Shown in pieces: positions 49,157 through 57,003 of a stretch of 64,000 nucleotides of DNA. Position 1 is the first letter of the stretch. Every line of letters starts with the position of its first letter. The position numbers were made by a program, and so were the translations under genes. The notes beneath the pieces were generated by a model. It saw nothing but the letters and a program-made list of their open reading frames with translations. It did no database searches and was not told the origin of the DNA. The DNA is taken from the NCBI RefSeq assembly GCF_900142715.1, contig NZ_FRBX01000006.1:343658-407657 (forward strand). The letters are read 5' to 3'. Source of the DNA: Flavobacterium pectinovorum (GTDB taxonomy: Bacteria; Bacteroidota; Bacteroidia; Flavobacteriales; Flavobacteriaceae).

Positions 49157-49597
49157 TCAATATTGATTGAGAAATAGATCAATTATTAAATATTTTAAAA
49201 TGTAACATAATATTAGGGGTAAAATAGTTAATCCAAATTGAAACCATTCTTCAATAGATTCAACTTCATCAGATTCTTGATCATGCCAAACAGAATTATA
49301 CTTTTTTTTAAAATAAAGATTACGCTGATGTTTTTTTAAGATGTAATTATCACAGTATTTATACATTAATAGAAAGAATAATAAGTATAGAGACATAAAT
49401 AGTGCTTCTTTTCTCTTTAGTGACATTTCATTATTATATGCAATAATAGAAAATATTGGAGATGAAATTGAAAAGTAAAAAAGTATATTATATGTTTTTT
49501 TCTCTCGCAATATTCTGTGTGTTGGAGGATGTACTAGAGTTACAAACCAAACAAATCCAAACCCGATAGAAATTGTTATCAAACTTACGATCTCCAT
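49157..49597 (-). CDS. Small hypothetical membrane protein
   Basis: 146 residues, three to four hydrophobic segments (VSLITISIGFGFVWFVTLV, YNILFYFSISSPIFSIIAY, ALFMSLYLLFFLLMY, LTILPLILCYILKYLIIDLF). A polar stretch (KKKYNSVWHDQESDEVESIEEW) lies between the last two. No family recognised. The GC content looks even lower than that of its neighbours. Isolated between the palindrome at 49111 and a GNAT gene. Confidence 0.5.
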   Translation of the reverse strand: MEIVSLITISIGFGFVWFVTLVHPPTHRILREKKTYNILFYFSISSPIFSIIAYNNEMSLKRKEALFMSLYLLFFLLMYKYCDNYILKKHQRNLYFKKKYNSVWHDQESDEVESIEEWFQFGLTILPLILCYILKYLIIDLFLNQY

Positions 49598-49637
49598 TTT
49601 AAATTGGTGTTATTATGAAGCTAAAATAGGGAAATTT

Positions 49638-50231
49638 CTATTTGAACTCAGAAAAATATTCTCGTTTTGTATTTTTCCATTCCTCCAAAATAATACTATA
49701 ATAAATATCATCTTTACTTTTTCCTTCAGAATCCACATAATTATTTCTAAAGATTCCTTCTTTTACAGCACCTAATTTCTCAATTGCTTTTTGAGATTTT
49801 GTGTTCTCCAAATCAGCACTAAATTGTATTCTTTTGAATTGAATGTTTTCGAAACCAAAATTCAGTAATTCGTATTTGCAGGCTTTGTTTAAACCGGTTC
49901 CCTGAAATTGTTTTCCATACCAGGTCCATCCAATTTCGCATTTTTGGCTAGCGTGGTTTAGATAACCGTATCTTGTGCTTCCGGCGACTTTGTTGGTTGC
50001 TTTGTCTATAATTAAGAATGGATAACAAATTCCTTCGGCTTTTTGTTTTAAGGTGTTTTTGATGTAGTTTTCGAAGTCATTTTCGGTTCGAACATACATT
50101 CCCATATATTTCCAGATTTCGTCATCAAAAATGATTTCTTTGAGTTCGATGTTTCTTTCATTTTCAAATGGAAGTAATAAAACGCGTTCGTTTTCTAAGA
50201 TTATATTTGATTGTAATAGTTCGCTTTTCAT
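49638..50231 (-). CDS. RimJ/RimL-like GNAT acetyltransferase
   Basis: 197 residues. It starts MKSELLQSNIILENERVLLLPF. GNAT core: VAGSTRYGYLNHASQKCEIGWTWYGKQFQGTGLNKACKYELLNFGFENI, then FSADLENTKSQKAIEKLGAVKEGIFRN, the last two elements typical of protein or antibiotic-modifying N-acetyltransferases of the RimJ group. Substrate unknown. The upstream 290-base spacer to kmo is filled by a family D/B repeat. Confidence 0.85.
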   Translation of the reverse strand: MKSELLQSNIILENERVLLLPFENERNIELKEIIFDDEIWKYMGMYVRTENDFENYIKNTLKQKAEGICYPFLIIDKATNKVAGSTRYGYLNHASQKCEIGWTWYGKQFQGTGLNKACKYELLNFGFENIQFKRIQFSADLENTKSQKAIEKLGAVKEGIFRNNYVDSEGKSKDDIYYSIILEEWKNTKREYFSEFK

Positions 50232-50264
50232 AGGATTTTGTTTTAATTGTTTGCCACGAAGTCA

Positions 50265-50346
50265 CAAAGGCGCAAAGTTTTTGCGCAATCTTGTCATTTC
50301 GAAATGACAATAAATGAGAAAAAACTTTGCGTCTTTGCGCCTTTGC
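50265..50346. repeat. Family D repeat with two nested palindromes
   Basis: Outer arms CAAAGGCGCAAAG (50265-50277) / CTTTGCGCCTTTG (50333-50345); inner 20-base palindrome TTGTCATTTCGAAATGACAA (50291-50310). The right part (50299-50346) is a direct copy of 3461-3512. Confidence 0.8.
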
Positions 50347-50521
50347 GAGATTATTCTTCAGCGAAAATAATCCTTTTCGGATTTCTAATAAATCCATAAA
50401 AACAGGATTTTGTTATGAAAACGGGATTTGCATACTATATAAATCATAAATATTTCCTTTATTTTTAAGGTCTTGTAGAATTATTACTTATTTTTACGAT
50501 CTTATATTTAGATTTTTCTTG

Positions 50522-51865
50522 ATGCAAACTTCACTAAAAATTGCCGTTGTAGGTTCTGGATTGGTAGGATCATTATTGGCAATTTATCTTAAAAAAGCAG
50601 GTCACACCGTTCATGTTTATGATCGTAGTCCTGATATTCGCAAAATAAATTTTTCTGGACGTTCCATCAATCTGGCGATGTCAAATAGAGGCTGGAAAGC
50701 ACTTGATGGCGTTGGCGTTGGCGATTCGGTTCGTGAAATCGCGATTCCGATGGACAAAAGGGCAATTCATCTGGTGGATAAACTCAATTTTCAGAATTAC
50801 GGTCAGGAAGGTGAGTCGATCTATTCGATTTCGAGAGGAACTTTAAACCGGAAAATGATTGATCTTGCCGAACAAGCTGGAGCTGAATTTCTTTTTGACC
50901 AAAAAATATGGGACGTAACACTAAGCGATGCAACTTTGCACATTGGTGAAACCGAAAGAGGCGAGTGGGAGGAGAAGAAATATGATATGGTTTTTGGTGC
51001 CGATGGTGCTTTTTCAAGAATTCGTCACAGAATGCAGCGCCAAAGTATGTTTAATTATTCGCAGGAATTTTTAAATATGGGATATAAAGAATTGAATATT
51101 CCGGCAAATACTGATGCTACCCATAAACTGGATAAAAATTCTTTTCACATATGGCCTCGAGGCGAATATATGTTGATTGCGCTACCTAATCTGGACGGAA
51201 GTTTTACTTGTACTTTATTCATGCCTTTTGAAGGAGAAAATTCATTTGCATCGCTTACAGATCGAAAAATGGTGGAAGATTTCTTTACAAAAAATTTCCC
51301 CGATTCGATTGAAGTGATTCCGAAACTGGCCGAAGATTTCTTTAAAAACCCAACAAGTACTTTGGTGACCATGAAATGTTTCCCATGGACATACGAAGAT
51401 AAAATTGCATTAATTGGAGATGCCTGTCATGCCATTGTTCCGTTTTACGGACAAGGAATGAATGCAGGTTTTGAAGACATTACGGTTTTAAACGAAATGA
51501 TTGAGGAATACGGTGACGATTGGAAGAAGATTTTTTCTGAATATCAACTTTCACGTAAACCTAATGCCGATGCAATTGCAGAACTTTCGTACCGTAATTT
51601 TATGGAAATGAGTACAAAAACAGCCGATGAGAAATTCTTGCTTCAAAAGAAAATCGAAAAAGCTTTTTCTGATAAATATCCTGAAAAATGGATTCCGCTG
51701 TACAGCCGTGTCACTTTTAGCGATCGCCCATACGCAGAGGCTTTGGCGATTGGTGATTTCCAAAACGGAATTATGGAAGAAATTCTAAAAACAGACAACA
51801 TCGAGAATATCTGGAACACTCCGGAAATTGACAACAAGATTTTGCAGTTGTTGCAAAACGCATAA
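50522..51865 (+). CDS. kmo: Kynurenine 3-monooxygenase
   Basis: 447 residues from the ATG at 50522. FAD/NADPH hydroxylase that turns kynurenine into 3-hydroxykynurenine. FAD motif VVGSGLVGS (residues 9-17), the class motif FGADGAFSRIRHRM, and ALIGDACHAIVPFYGQGMNAGFED near residue 300. MSNRGWKALDGVGVGD and the RSINLAMSNRG segment are diagnostic for this family versus other flavin hydroxylases. It pairs functionally with kynU at 34306, together giving 3-hydroxyanthranilate, a precursor of quinolinate and NAD. It converges on the HerA-like gene. Confidence 0.95.
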   Translation: MQTSLKIAVVGSGLVGSLLAIYLKKAGHTVHVYDRSPDIRKINFSGRSINLAMSNRGWKALDGVGVGDSVREIAIPMDKRAIHLVDKLNFQNYGQEGESIYSISRGTLNRKMIDLAEQAGAEFLFDQKIWDVTLSDATLHIGETERGEWEEKKYDMVFGADGAFSRIRHRMQRQSMFNYSQEFLNMGYKELNIPANTDATHKLDKNSFHIWPRGEYMLIALPNLDGSFTCTLFMPFEGENSFASLTDRKMVEDFFTKNFPDSIEVIPKLAEDFFKNPTSTLVTMKCFPWTYEDKIALIGDACHAIVPFYGQGMNAGFEDITVLNEMIEEYGDDWKKIFSEYQLSRKPNADAIAELSYRNFMEMSTKTADEKFLLQKKIEKAFSDKYPEKWIPLYSRVTFSDRPYAEALAIGDFQNGIMEEILKTDNIENIWNTPEIDNKILQLLQNA

Positions 51866-51873
51866 TTTTTTCT

Positions 51874-51945
51874 ACCATATAAGTTATATAAGTTCATTTA
51901 ATCTTTACGCAAAGTTTTTATGTGAACTTATATAACTTATATGGT
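51874..51945. repeat. Palindromic repeat family C copy
   Basis: Perfect 23-base arms starting ACCATATAAGTTATATAAG (51874-51896) and ending at 51945, loop with ACGCAAAG. Lies between convergent kmo and HerA-like genes, where it could serve as a bidirectional terminator-like barrier. Confidence 0.85.
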
Positions 51946-51953
51946 GGAAATTT

Positions 51954-53471
51954 TTATTTTTTGAAGATTTTCGTTAGAACGCCAAAAACCCCTCTGATAA
52001 AAGTAGCACTTGTTACGACTTTCAAAACAGATTTTCCAACAACACTTGCTGTACTAGGTTCAGATTTTGAAGATCTTGTCGGGGCTTGTTCTTCTTGCTC
52101 TGCCGCAGCCTGAGTTGCTTCTTCAATTTTTTTATTTAGAATTTCGTAAGCACTCTCACGGTCAATTTCTTCACTGTATTTCTTTACTAATTTAGATTTG
52201 CTGTTGATAGCTTCGATTTCATCAGAAGTCAAAACATCCATTCGGCTCATTGGTGCACGCATCATAGTAGCGACAAGCGGTGTTGGAACTCCTTTTTCAT
52301 TCAAAGCTGTTACTAAAGCCTCCCCAATTCCTAAATTAGTAAGCAATTCGTCTGTTTTGTAATATTGGGATGTTGGGTAATTATCAGCTGTTTTTTTAAT
52401 TGCTTGTCTGTCATTTGCAGTAAAAGCTCTAAGAGCATGTTGAATCTTTAATCCTAATTGCGCCAAAACACCACTCGGAACATCCATTGGATTTTGTGTT
52501 ACGAAATAAACGCCAATTCCTTTAGAACGAATTAATTTTACGATAGTTTCAATTTGTTCTAATAATGCTTTGCTGGCTTCGTTAAAAATTAAATGTGCTT
52601 CGTCAATAAAAATAACCAATTCCGGTTGTTCAGCATCTCCCTTTTCAGGCATCTTTTGGTAAATTTCAGCCAATAAACTCAACATAAAAGTCGAGAATAA
52701 TTTGGGTTTGTCCTGAATATCGGTCAAGCGGATAATGTTTACATATCCTTTTCCGTTTTCATCAATTCGCATTAAATCATCAATTTCAAAAGATAATTCA
52801 CCAAAAAACAAATCTCCGCCTTGTTGTTCTAATTCGATTATTTTTCTCAAAATTGTTCCCGTTGTTGCAGTCGAAATCTTGCCATAGCTTTGTGTGATTT
52901 CGTCTTTTCCTTCTTCGGTAATATAGTTAATGACCTTTTTAATGTCTTTCAAATCCAGTAAAGGCATTTGTTTGTCATCACAATATTTAAAAATTACCGC
53001 AACAACTCCGGCCTGCGTATCATTTAAATCTAAAATTCTGGAAAACAGTACAGGGCCAAACTCAGAAACCGTGGCGCGTAAGCGAACTCCGTTTTGTTTA
53101 GACAAAGACATTAATTCAACAGGAAATGCAGTTACATTATAAGGTATGTTTATTTTGGCATGACGCTCTGTAATAAAACCTTCCTCTTTTCCTTCTTTGG
53201 CTATACCACTAAAATCACCTTTTATGTCCATCATCAGGACGGGAATTCCGGCATTTGATAATTGCTCTGAAAAAACCTGAATAGTTTTAGTTTTTCCCGT
53301 TCCGGTGGCTCCGGCAATTAACCCGTGACGGTTTAAAGTTTTTAGCGGAATTTTTACGTGTGCCTCCGCAATTGGCTCGCCGTCAAGAATTGCACCACCA
53401 AGAATGATGCTGTCACCCTTAGATAAATAACCATTGTTTATATCTTGAATGAAATTGTCTTTTTTATTCAT
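51954..53471 (-). CDS. HerA-like (DUF853) helicase/ATPase
   Basis: 505 residues. Walker A GATGTGKT (54-61), Walker B LVIFIDEAH (about 285-293), and a FVTQNPMDVPSGVLAQLG sensor/arginine-finger-like region. Family named for archaeal HerA, a hexameric DNA translocase, but stand-alone bacterial DUF853 proteins (YjgR type) are uncharacterised. The C-terminal ~80 residues are Ala/Glu/Ser-rich (ATQAAAEQEEQAPTRSSKS) and then hydrophobic-basic. No nuclease (NurA) or DUF4297/SIR2 partner is next to it, so an anti-phage role is not supported here. Confidence 0.9.
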   Translation of the reverse strand: MNKKDNFIQDINNGYLSKGDSIILGGAILDGEPIAEAHVKIPLKTLNRHGLIAGATGTGKTKTIQVFSEQLSNAGIPVLMMDIKGDFSGIAKEGKEEGFITERHAKINIPYNVTAFPVELMSLSKQNGVRLRATVSEFGPVLFSRILDLNDTQAGVVAVIFKYCDDKQMPLLDLKDIKKVINYITEEGKDEITQSYGKISTATTGTILRKIIELEQQGGDLFFGELSFEIDDLMRIDENGKGYVNIIRLTDIQDKPKLFSTFMLSLLAEIYQKMPEKGDAEQPELVIFIDEAHLIFNEASKALLEQIETIVKLIRSKGIGVYFVTQNPMDVPSGVLAQLGLKIQHALRAFTANDRQAIKKTADNYPTSQYYKTDELLTNLGIGEALVTALNEKGVPTPLVATMMRAPMSRMDVLTSDEIEAINSKSKLVKKYSEEIDRESAYEILNKKIEEATQAAAEQEEQAPTRSSKSEPSTASVVGKSVLKVVTSATFIRGVFGVLTKIFKK

Positions 53472-53852
53472 TTTTTTGTTTGTAATTTAGATGATTATAA
53501 GAGTATTGCTTTGTTTTTTAACAATTTGATTACTTTTTTTTTAGTAAGAAAAAGCTTTTTCGGGTTAAAAATATAATAAAAAATTATTTCGCAACTTTTT
53601 AAGAAGATATCAATGGAATCTTTGAATATTTACTAAAACGTTGTAATTTTCCCAGAAATCATGCTATTTTTTGTTTTATCGAAAACCTGAGGTTCGCAAT
53701 TTAATGAGATATTTTTTAAATTGACGTTAAATTTGCTTGAATAAAATTAAAAAAAGTTTTTTTATTTAAACTAAACGTATAAATTTGCTCCTCTACAAGT
53801 TAAATATAACTAAAAAATAAAAATTATTTAAAACTATTAAAATTTAAAAAAA
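53472..53852 (+). promoter_or_regulatory. Divergent spacer HerA-like / exbB with two -7 boxes
   Basis: 381 AT-rich bases with no gene. TAAATTTG boxes occur at 53728-53735 and 53780-53787 (exact TAnnTTTG), the latter 66 bases before the exbB ATG. The -33 elements are not clear. No hairpin or repeat family member seen. Confidence 0.45.
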
Positions 53853-54677
53853 ATGGCAAACGTTAAAGTTAAAAAAGAAAGCACTTCGAATGGGGGAGGA
53901 ATGATCACTGGAATCATTATTGTTGCGTGTATTTTGGTTGGGGTGTTTATTTGGAAAGTAATCATGGGAGATGCTGCTAACTTCGAAGGAGGTAATCCTG
54001 AAACAGGTCACCCGATCAATACATTAGGTCAAGTATATAAAGGAGGATTTATTGTACCTGTATTATTAGGTATGTTTTTAATGGTTGTTGTGTTTTCTAT
54101 TGAAAGATTTATCGTTATTGGAAAAGCGGCTGGAAAAGCTAACTTAGACAAATTCATGAAAAGCGTTCAGGGAAGTATCAAAGAAGGTAACATCGAAGCT
54201 GCTATCGCTGCATGTGACAAACAACAAGGTTCAGTTGCAAATGCAATTAAATCTGCTTTGATTAAATATCAAGACGTTAAAAAAGAAGGTTTCAACAGTG
54301 AAGAAGCTTCAGAAGTAATCCACAAAGAAATCGAAGAGGCAACTTCATTAGAAATGCCAATGTTAGAAAAAAATATGACTATTATCTCTACTTTAGTATC
54401 ATTAGGAACTTTAGGAGGATTATTAGGAACTGTATCTGGTATGATTAAAGCGTTTGGTGCGTTAGCTTCTGCTGGAACTCCAGATCAGGCTGCTCTTGCA
54501 ACAGGTATCTCTGAAGCACTTATCAACACTGCAACAGGTATCTCTACTTCAATCTTGGCTATCGTTTCTTACAACTTCTTTACTGCTAAAATTGACGATT
54601 TAACTTACTCTATCGATGAGGCTGGTACTACAATCGTGAATACTTACAGAAGATTCAGAGGAAGTTTGAAACAATAA
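53853..54677 (+). CDS. exbB: MotA/TolQ/ExbB proton channel protein
   Basis: 274 residues. An N-terminal hydrophobic helix (MITGIIIVACILVGVFIWKVIM), a second after the YKGGFIVPVLLGMFLMVVVFSIERFIVIG segment, then a cytoplasmic loop and the paired core helices STLVSLGTLGGLLGTVSGMIKAFGALA and EALINTATGISTSILAIVSYNFF. The motifs match the TolQ/ExbB family. It forms the pmf-driven channel that energises TonB in the inner membrane. First gene of an operon with two exbD genes and tonB; next gene 51 bases on. Confidence 0.95.
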   Translation: MANVKVKKESTSNGGGMITGIIIVACILVGVFIWKVIMGDAANFEGGNPETGHPINTLGQVYKGGFIVPVLLGMFLMVVVFSIERFIVIGKAAGKANLDKFMKSVQGSIKEGNIEAAIAACDKQQGSVANAIKSALIKYQDVKKEGFNSEEASEVIHKEIEEATSLEMPMLEKNMTIISTLVSLGTLGGLLGTVSGMIKAFGALASAGTPDQAALATGISEALINTATGISTSILAIVSYNFFTAKIDDLTYSIDEAGTTIVNTYRRFRGSLKQ

Positions 54678-54728
54678 TTAATTTTTGAATAATTACAATT
54701 AATTATATCAAAATAAAAATAAAAGAGA

Positions 54729-55355
54729 ATGGCTAAAATAAAAATGAAAAAAAAGTCAACATCGACAGATATGACTGCCATGTGTGATGTTGCGTTCCTT
54801 TTGCTTACGTTCTTTATTTTGACCGCTACTGCTAAAGTGCCAGAAGCACTTCCTGTAGATATGCCTTCTTCTACTGTTCAAAGTAAATTACCAGATTCTG
54901 ATTTGGCAATTATTACGATAGGTAAAGGAGATGACGGGAAAAGCAAAGTGTTTTTTGACATTAAAGGGAGAGAGATTCGTAAAAGAACTCTTGAAGGAAT
55001 GGGTGCAAAATTCGGTGTGACTTTTTCAGAAGATGATAAAACTAAATTTGCTTTGATGGATGACTTCGGTGTTCCGGTAACAAATTTGAAACAAATCATT
55101 GATATGAAGGCGTCTGATAGAGTTAAAGCAAATCAACCTGGTATTCCAATCGATTCTTTAGATAATCAATTAAAAGAGTGGCTTTTGGTAGCAAGAAGAG
55201 CTTCAATTGACATTGATGATAAAGAATTGCAGATTGCAATAAAAGGAGATGCTAAAGAACAATATCCACAAATCAAAAAGATTATGGATATTTTACAAGA
55301 TCAGAAAATCAATTCCTTTAACTTAGTTACAGGTATGAGAGGAAAAGACTTTTAA
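54729..55355 (+). CDS. exbD: ExbD/TolR-type protein (first)
   Basis: 208 residues. A single N-terminal transmembrane helix preceded by a conserved Asp (TDMTAMCDVAFLLLTFFILTA; the Asp before the helix is the proton-carrying residue). A periplasmic domain of about 160 residues follows, longer than E. coli ExbD, with an added central segment. Two ExbD-like genes per operon is normal for Bacteroidota and suggests a heteromeric channel. Confidence 0.92.
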   Translation: MAKIKMKKKSTSTDMTAMCDVAFLLLTFFILTATAKVPEALPVDMPSSTVQSKLPDSDLAIITIGKGDDGKSKVFFDIKGREIRKRTLEGMGAKFGVTFSEDDKTKFALMDDFGVPVTNLKQIIDMKASDRVKANQPGIPIDSLDNQLKEWLLVARRASIDIDDKELQIAIKGDAKEQYPQIKKIMDILQDQKINSFNLVTGMRGKDF

Positions 55356-55374
55356 TTAAAAAAGATACACTAAA

Positions 55375-55932
55375 ATGGCTGAATTAAATACCGGCGACGG
55401 TGGTGGCGGAAAAGGTGGCAAAGTAAGAAGTAAAAAGCAAAATTCTAAAGTCGATTTAACGGCAATGGTGGATTTGGCATTCTTATTGATCACATTCTTT
55501 ATGTTAACCACATCGTTGTCAAAACCTCAATCGATGGATTTGTCATTGCCAGATAAAGACGATGATCCTACTAAAAATAAAGATATTAAGGTAGATGAGA
55601 ATCGTACGATGACAGTAATATTAGGGGAAAATAATAAAATGATTTATTATATGGGATTATTAGCGTCTCCTATTGCTGGACCTAAAGATATTACATATGG
55701 TAAAGATGGTATACGTAGAGAAGTTCTTAAAAGAAAAAAATCAGTTTTAGAATATTCTGCTGCTCTAGGAAAACCGAAAAATGGTATCATCGTTATTATT
55801 AAGCCAACTAAAAAGTCAACTTATCGCAACTTAGTTGATATGTTGGATGAGATGGCGATAGCGGGAGTAGATACTTATGCAATTGTTCCTGAGTTTACAC
55901 CAGAGGAAACAAATTTGATAGATAAAAAATAA
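55375..55932 (+). CDS. exbD: ExbD/TolR-type protein (second)
   Basis: 185 residues. A Gly-rich N-terminus (GDGGGGKGGKVRSKKQ), then KVDLTAMVDLAFLLITFFMLTTS with the conserved membrane Asp, and a periplasmic domain ending DMLDEMAIAGVDTYAIVPEFTPEE. Starts 19 bases after the first exbD. The Gly/Lys-rich cytoplasmic tail differs from the first copy. Confidence 0.92.
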   Translation: MAELNTGDGGGGKGGKVRSKKQNSKVDLTAMVDLAFLLITFFMLTTSLSKPQSMDLSLPDKDDDPTKNKDIKVDENRTMTVILGENNKMIYYMGLLASPIAGPKDITYGKDGIRREVLKRKKSVLEYSAALGKPKNGIIVIIKPTKKSTYRNLVDMLDEMAIAGVDTYAIVPEFTPEETNLIDKK

Positions 55933-55969
55933 GAGTTATCTTGTTTTAACCTCCTAATAATCAAGAAAA

Positions 55970-56770
55970 ATGAAATTAGATATTATAAAAAATCAGTGGC
56001 TTGATATCGTATTCGAAGGACGTAATAAGATATATGGTGCATATGAGCTAAGAAAATCGAACAGTAAAACTACGATAAAAGCGCTTATCATAGGTTCTGT
56101 TATTTTTGCTTTTGCCGTTGCAGCTCCTCTTATTGCAAGTTTTTTACCAGACTCTCAAGAAGAAGATGTAAATAACGATATTAAGATTGCTACTGTAAAA
56201 TTACCTCCGAAAAAAGAGGAAATTAAGCCAAACCAACCACCACCACCACCACCACCACCAAAAGTGGATCAGGTGAAGTTTGTGAAACCGGTTGTGGCTA
56301 AAGCAAATGAAATTACTGAAGATCCTCCAAAAATTGAGGAACTTAAGGATAAGAAAGTTGGTTCTGAAACTATCAAAGGAGATCCAAATGCAGTACTTAC
56401 TGTAGATGAGCCAGTAGGAACAGGTCCTGTTTCTCAGGTAGTAGAAGAAGATAACAATGTGTATAACACAGCTGGTATCGAAGTAAAACCAGATTTCCCT
56501 GGAGGAATTGAAAAATTCTACAAATTCGTAGGAAATAATTACAAGACTCCAGAAGAAGAAGGTTTAAAAGGTAAAGTTTATGTTACTTTTGTAGTTGAAA
56601 AAGACGGTTCATTAACCGACATTAAAGTTTTAAGGGATATCGGTTACGGTACAGGAGCTGAAGCAATTCGTGTTCTTAAAAAATGTCCAAAATGGACTCC
56701 CGGCGAGCAAAATGGTAAAAAAGTCAGAGTACTTTACTCTCTTCCTATTACTATTCAATCTGCAGAATAA
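55970..56770 (+). CDS. tonB: TonB energy transducer
   Basis: 266 residues. An N-terminal helix (KALIIGSVIFAFAVAAPLIASFL) after a basic cytoplasmic segment, then a proline-rich periplasmic linker (KPNQPPPPPPPPKVDQ, about residues 88-103), and the C-terminal TonB domain (about 185-262) with GKVYVTFVVEKDGSLTDIKVLRDIGYG and CPKWTPGEQNGKKVRVLYSLPI. It couples the ExbBD proton channel to outer-membrane receptors. Its stop TAA overlaps the start codon of the following gene by one base. Confidence 0.95.
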   Translation: MKLDIIKNQWLDIVFEGRNKIYGAYELRKSNSKTTIKALIIGSVIFAFAVAAPLIASFLPDSQEEDVNNDIKIATVKLPPKKEEIKPNQPPPPPPPPKVDQVKFVKPVVAKANEITEDPPKIEELKDKKVGSETIKGDPNAVLTVDEPVGTGPVSQVVEEDNNVYNTAGIEVKPDFPGGIEKFYKFVGNNYKTPEEEGLKGKVYVTFVVEKDGSLTDIKVLRDIGYGTGAEAIRVLKKCPKWTPGEQNGKKVRVLYSLPITIQSAE

Positions 56771-57000
56771 TGTTAAAAGATATGCTTAATAATATTCAGA
56801 AGAAATCGCTCAAAGAGCGATTTCTTCTTGTTTTAGGAATACTCTTTTTTTTAATATATCTTGTACTGGGTTTAATGATTATGTTCTGGAAGAAACTTCC
56901 ATTAGATATGGAACCTAAGTATAGATATGCTTTTGGTGGTTTACTGATTGTTTATTCGGCAATCCGTTTTTTAAGGTTAATTAATTCAAATGCAGAATAA
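56770..57000 (+). CDS. Small membrane protein in the Ton operon
   Basis: 76 residues. The ATG overlaps the last base of tonB, so it is translationally coupled. Two hydrophobic helices (RFLLVLGILFFLIYLVLGLMIMFW and YAFGGLLIVYSAIRFLRLI) joined by a short loop. No family name recognised; similar small proteins occupy this place in other Flavobacterium operons as I recall. Possibly an accessory of the Ton complex (inference from position). Confidence 0.75.
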   Translation: MLKDMLNNIQKKSLKERFLLVLGILFFLIYLVLGLMIMFWKKLPLDMEPKYRYAFGGLLIVYSAIRFLRLINSNAE

Positions 57001-57003
57001 ATT

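Noticed and set aside
51954..53471. Anti-phage defence system based on HerA
   Set aside because: No nuclease, SIR2 or DUF4297 partner adjacent; neighbours are kmo and the Ton operon.
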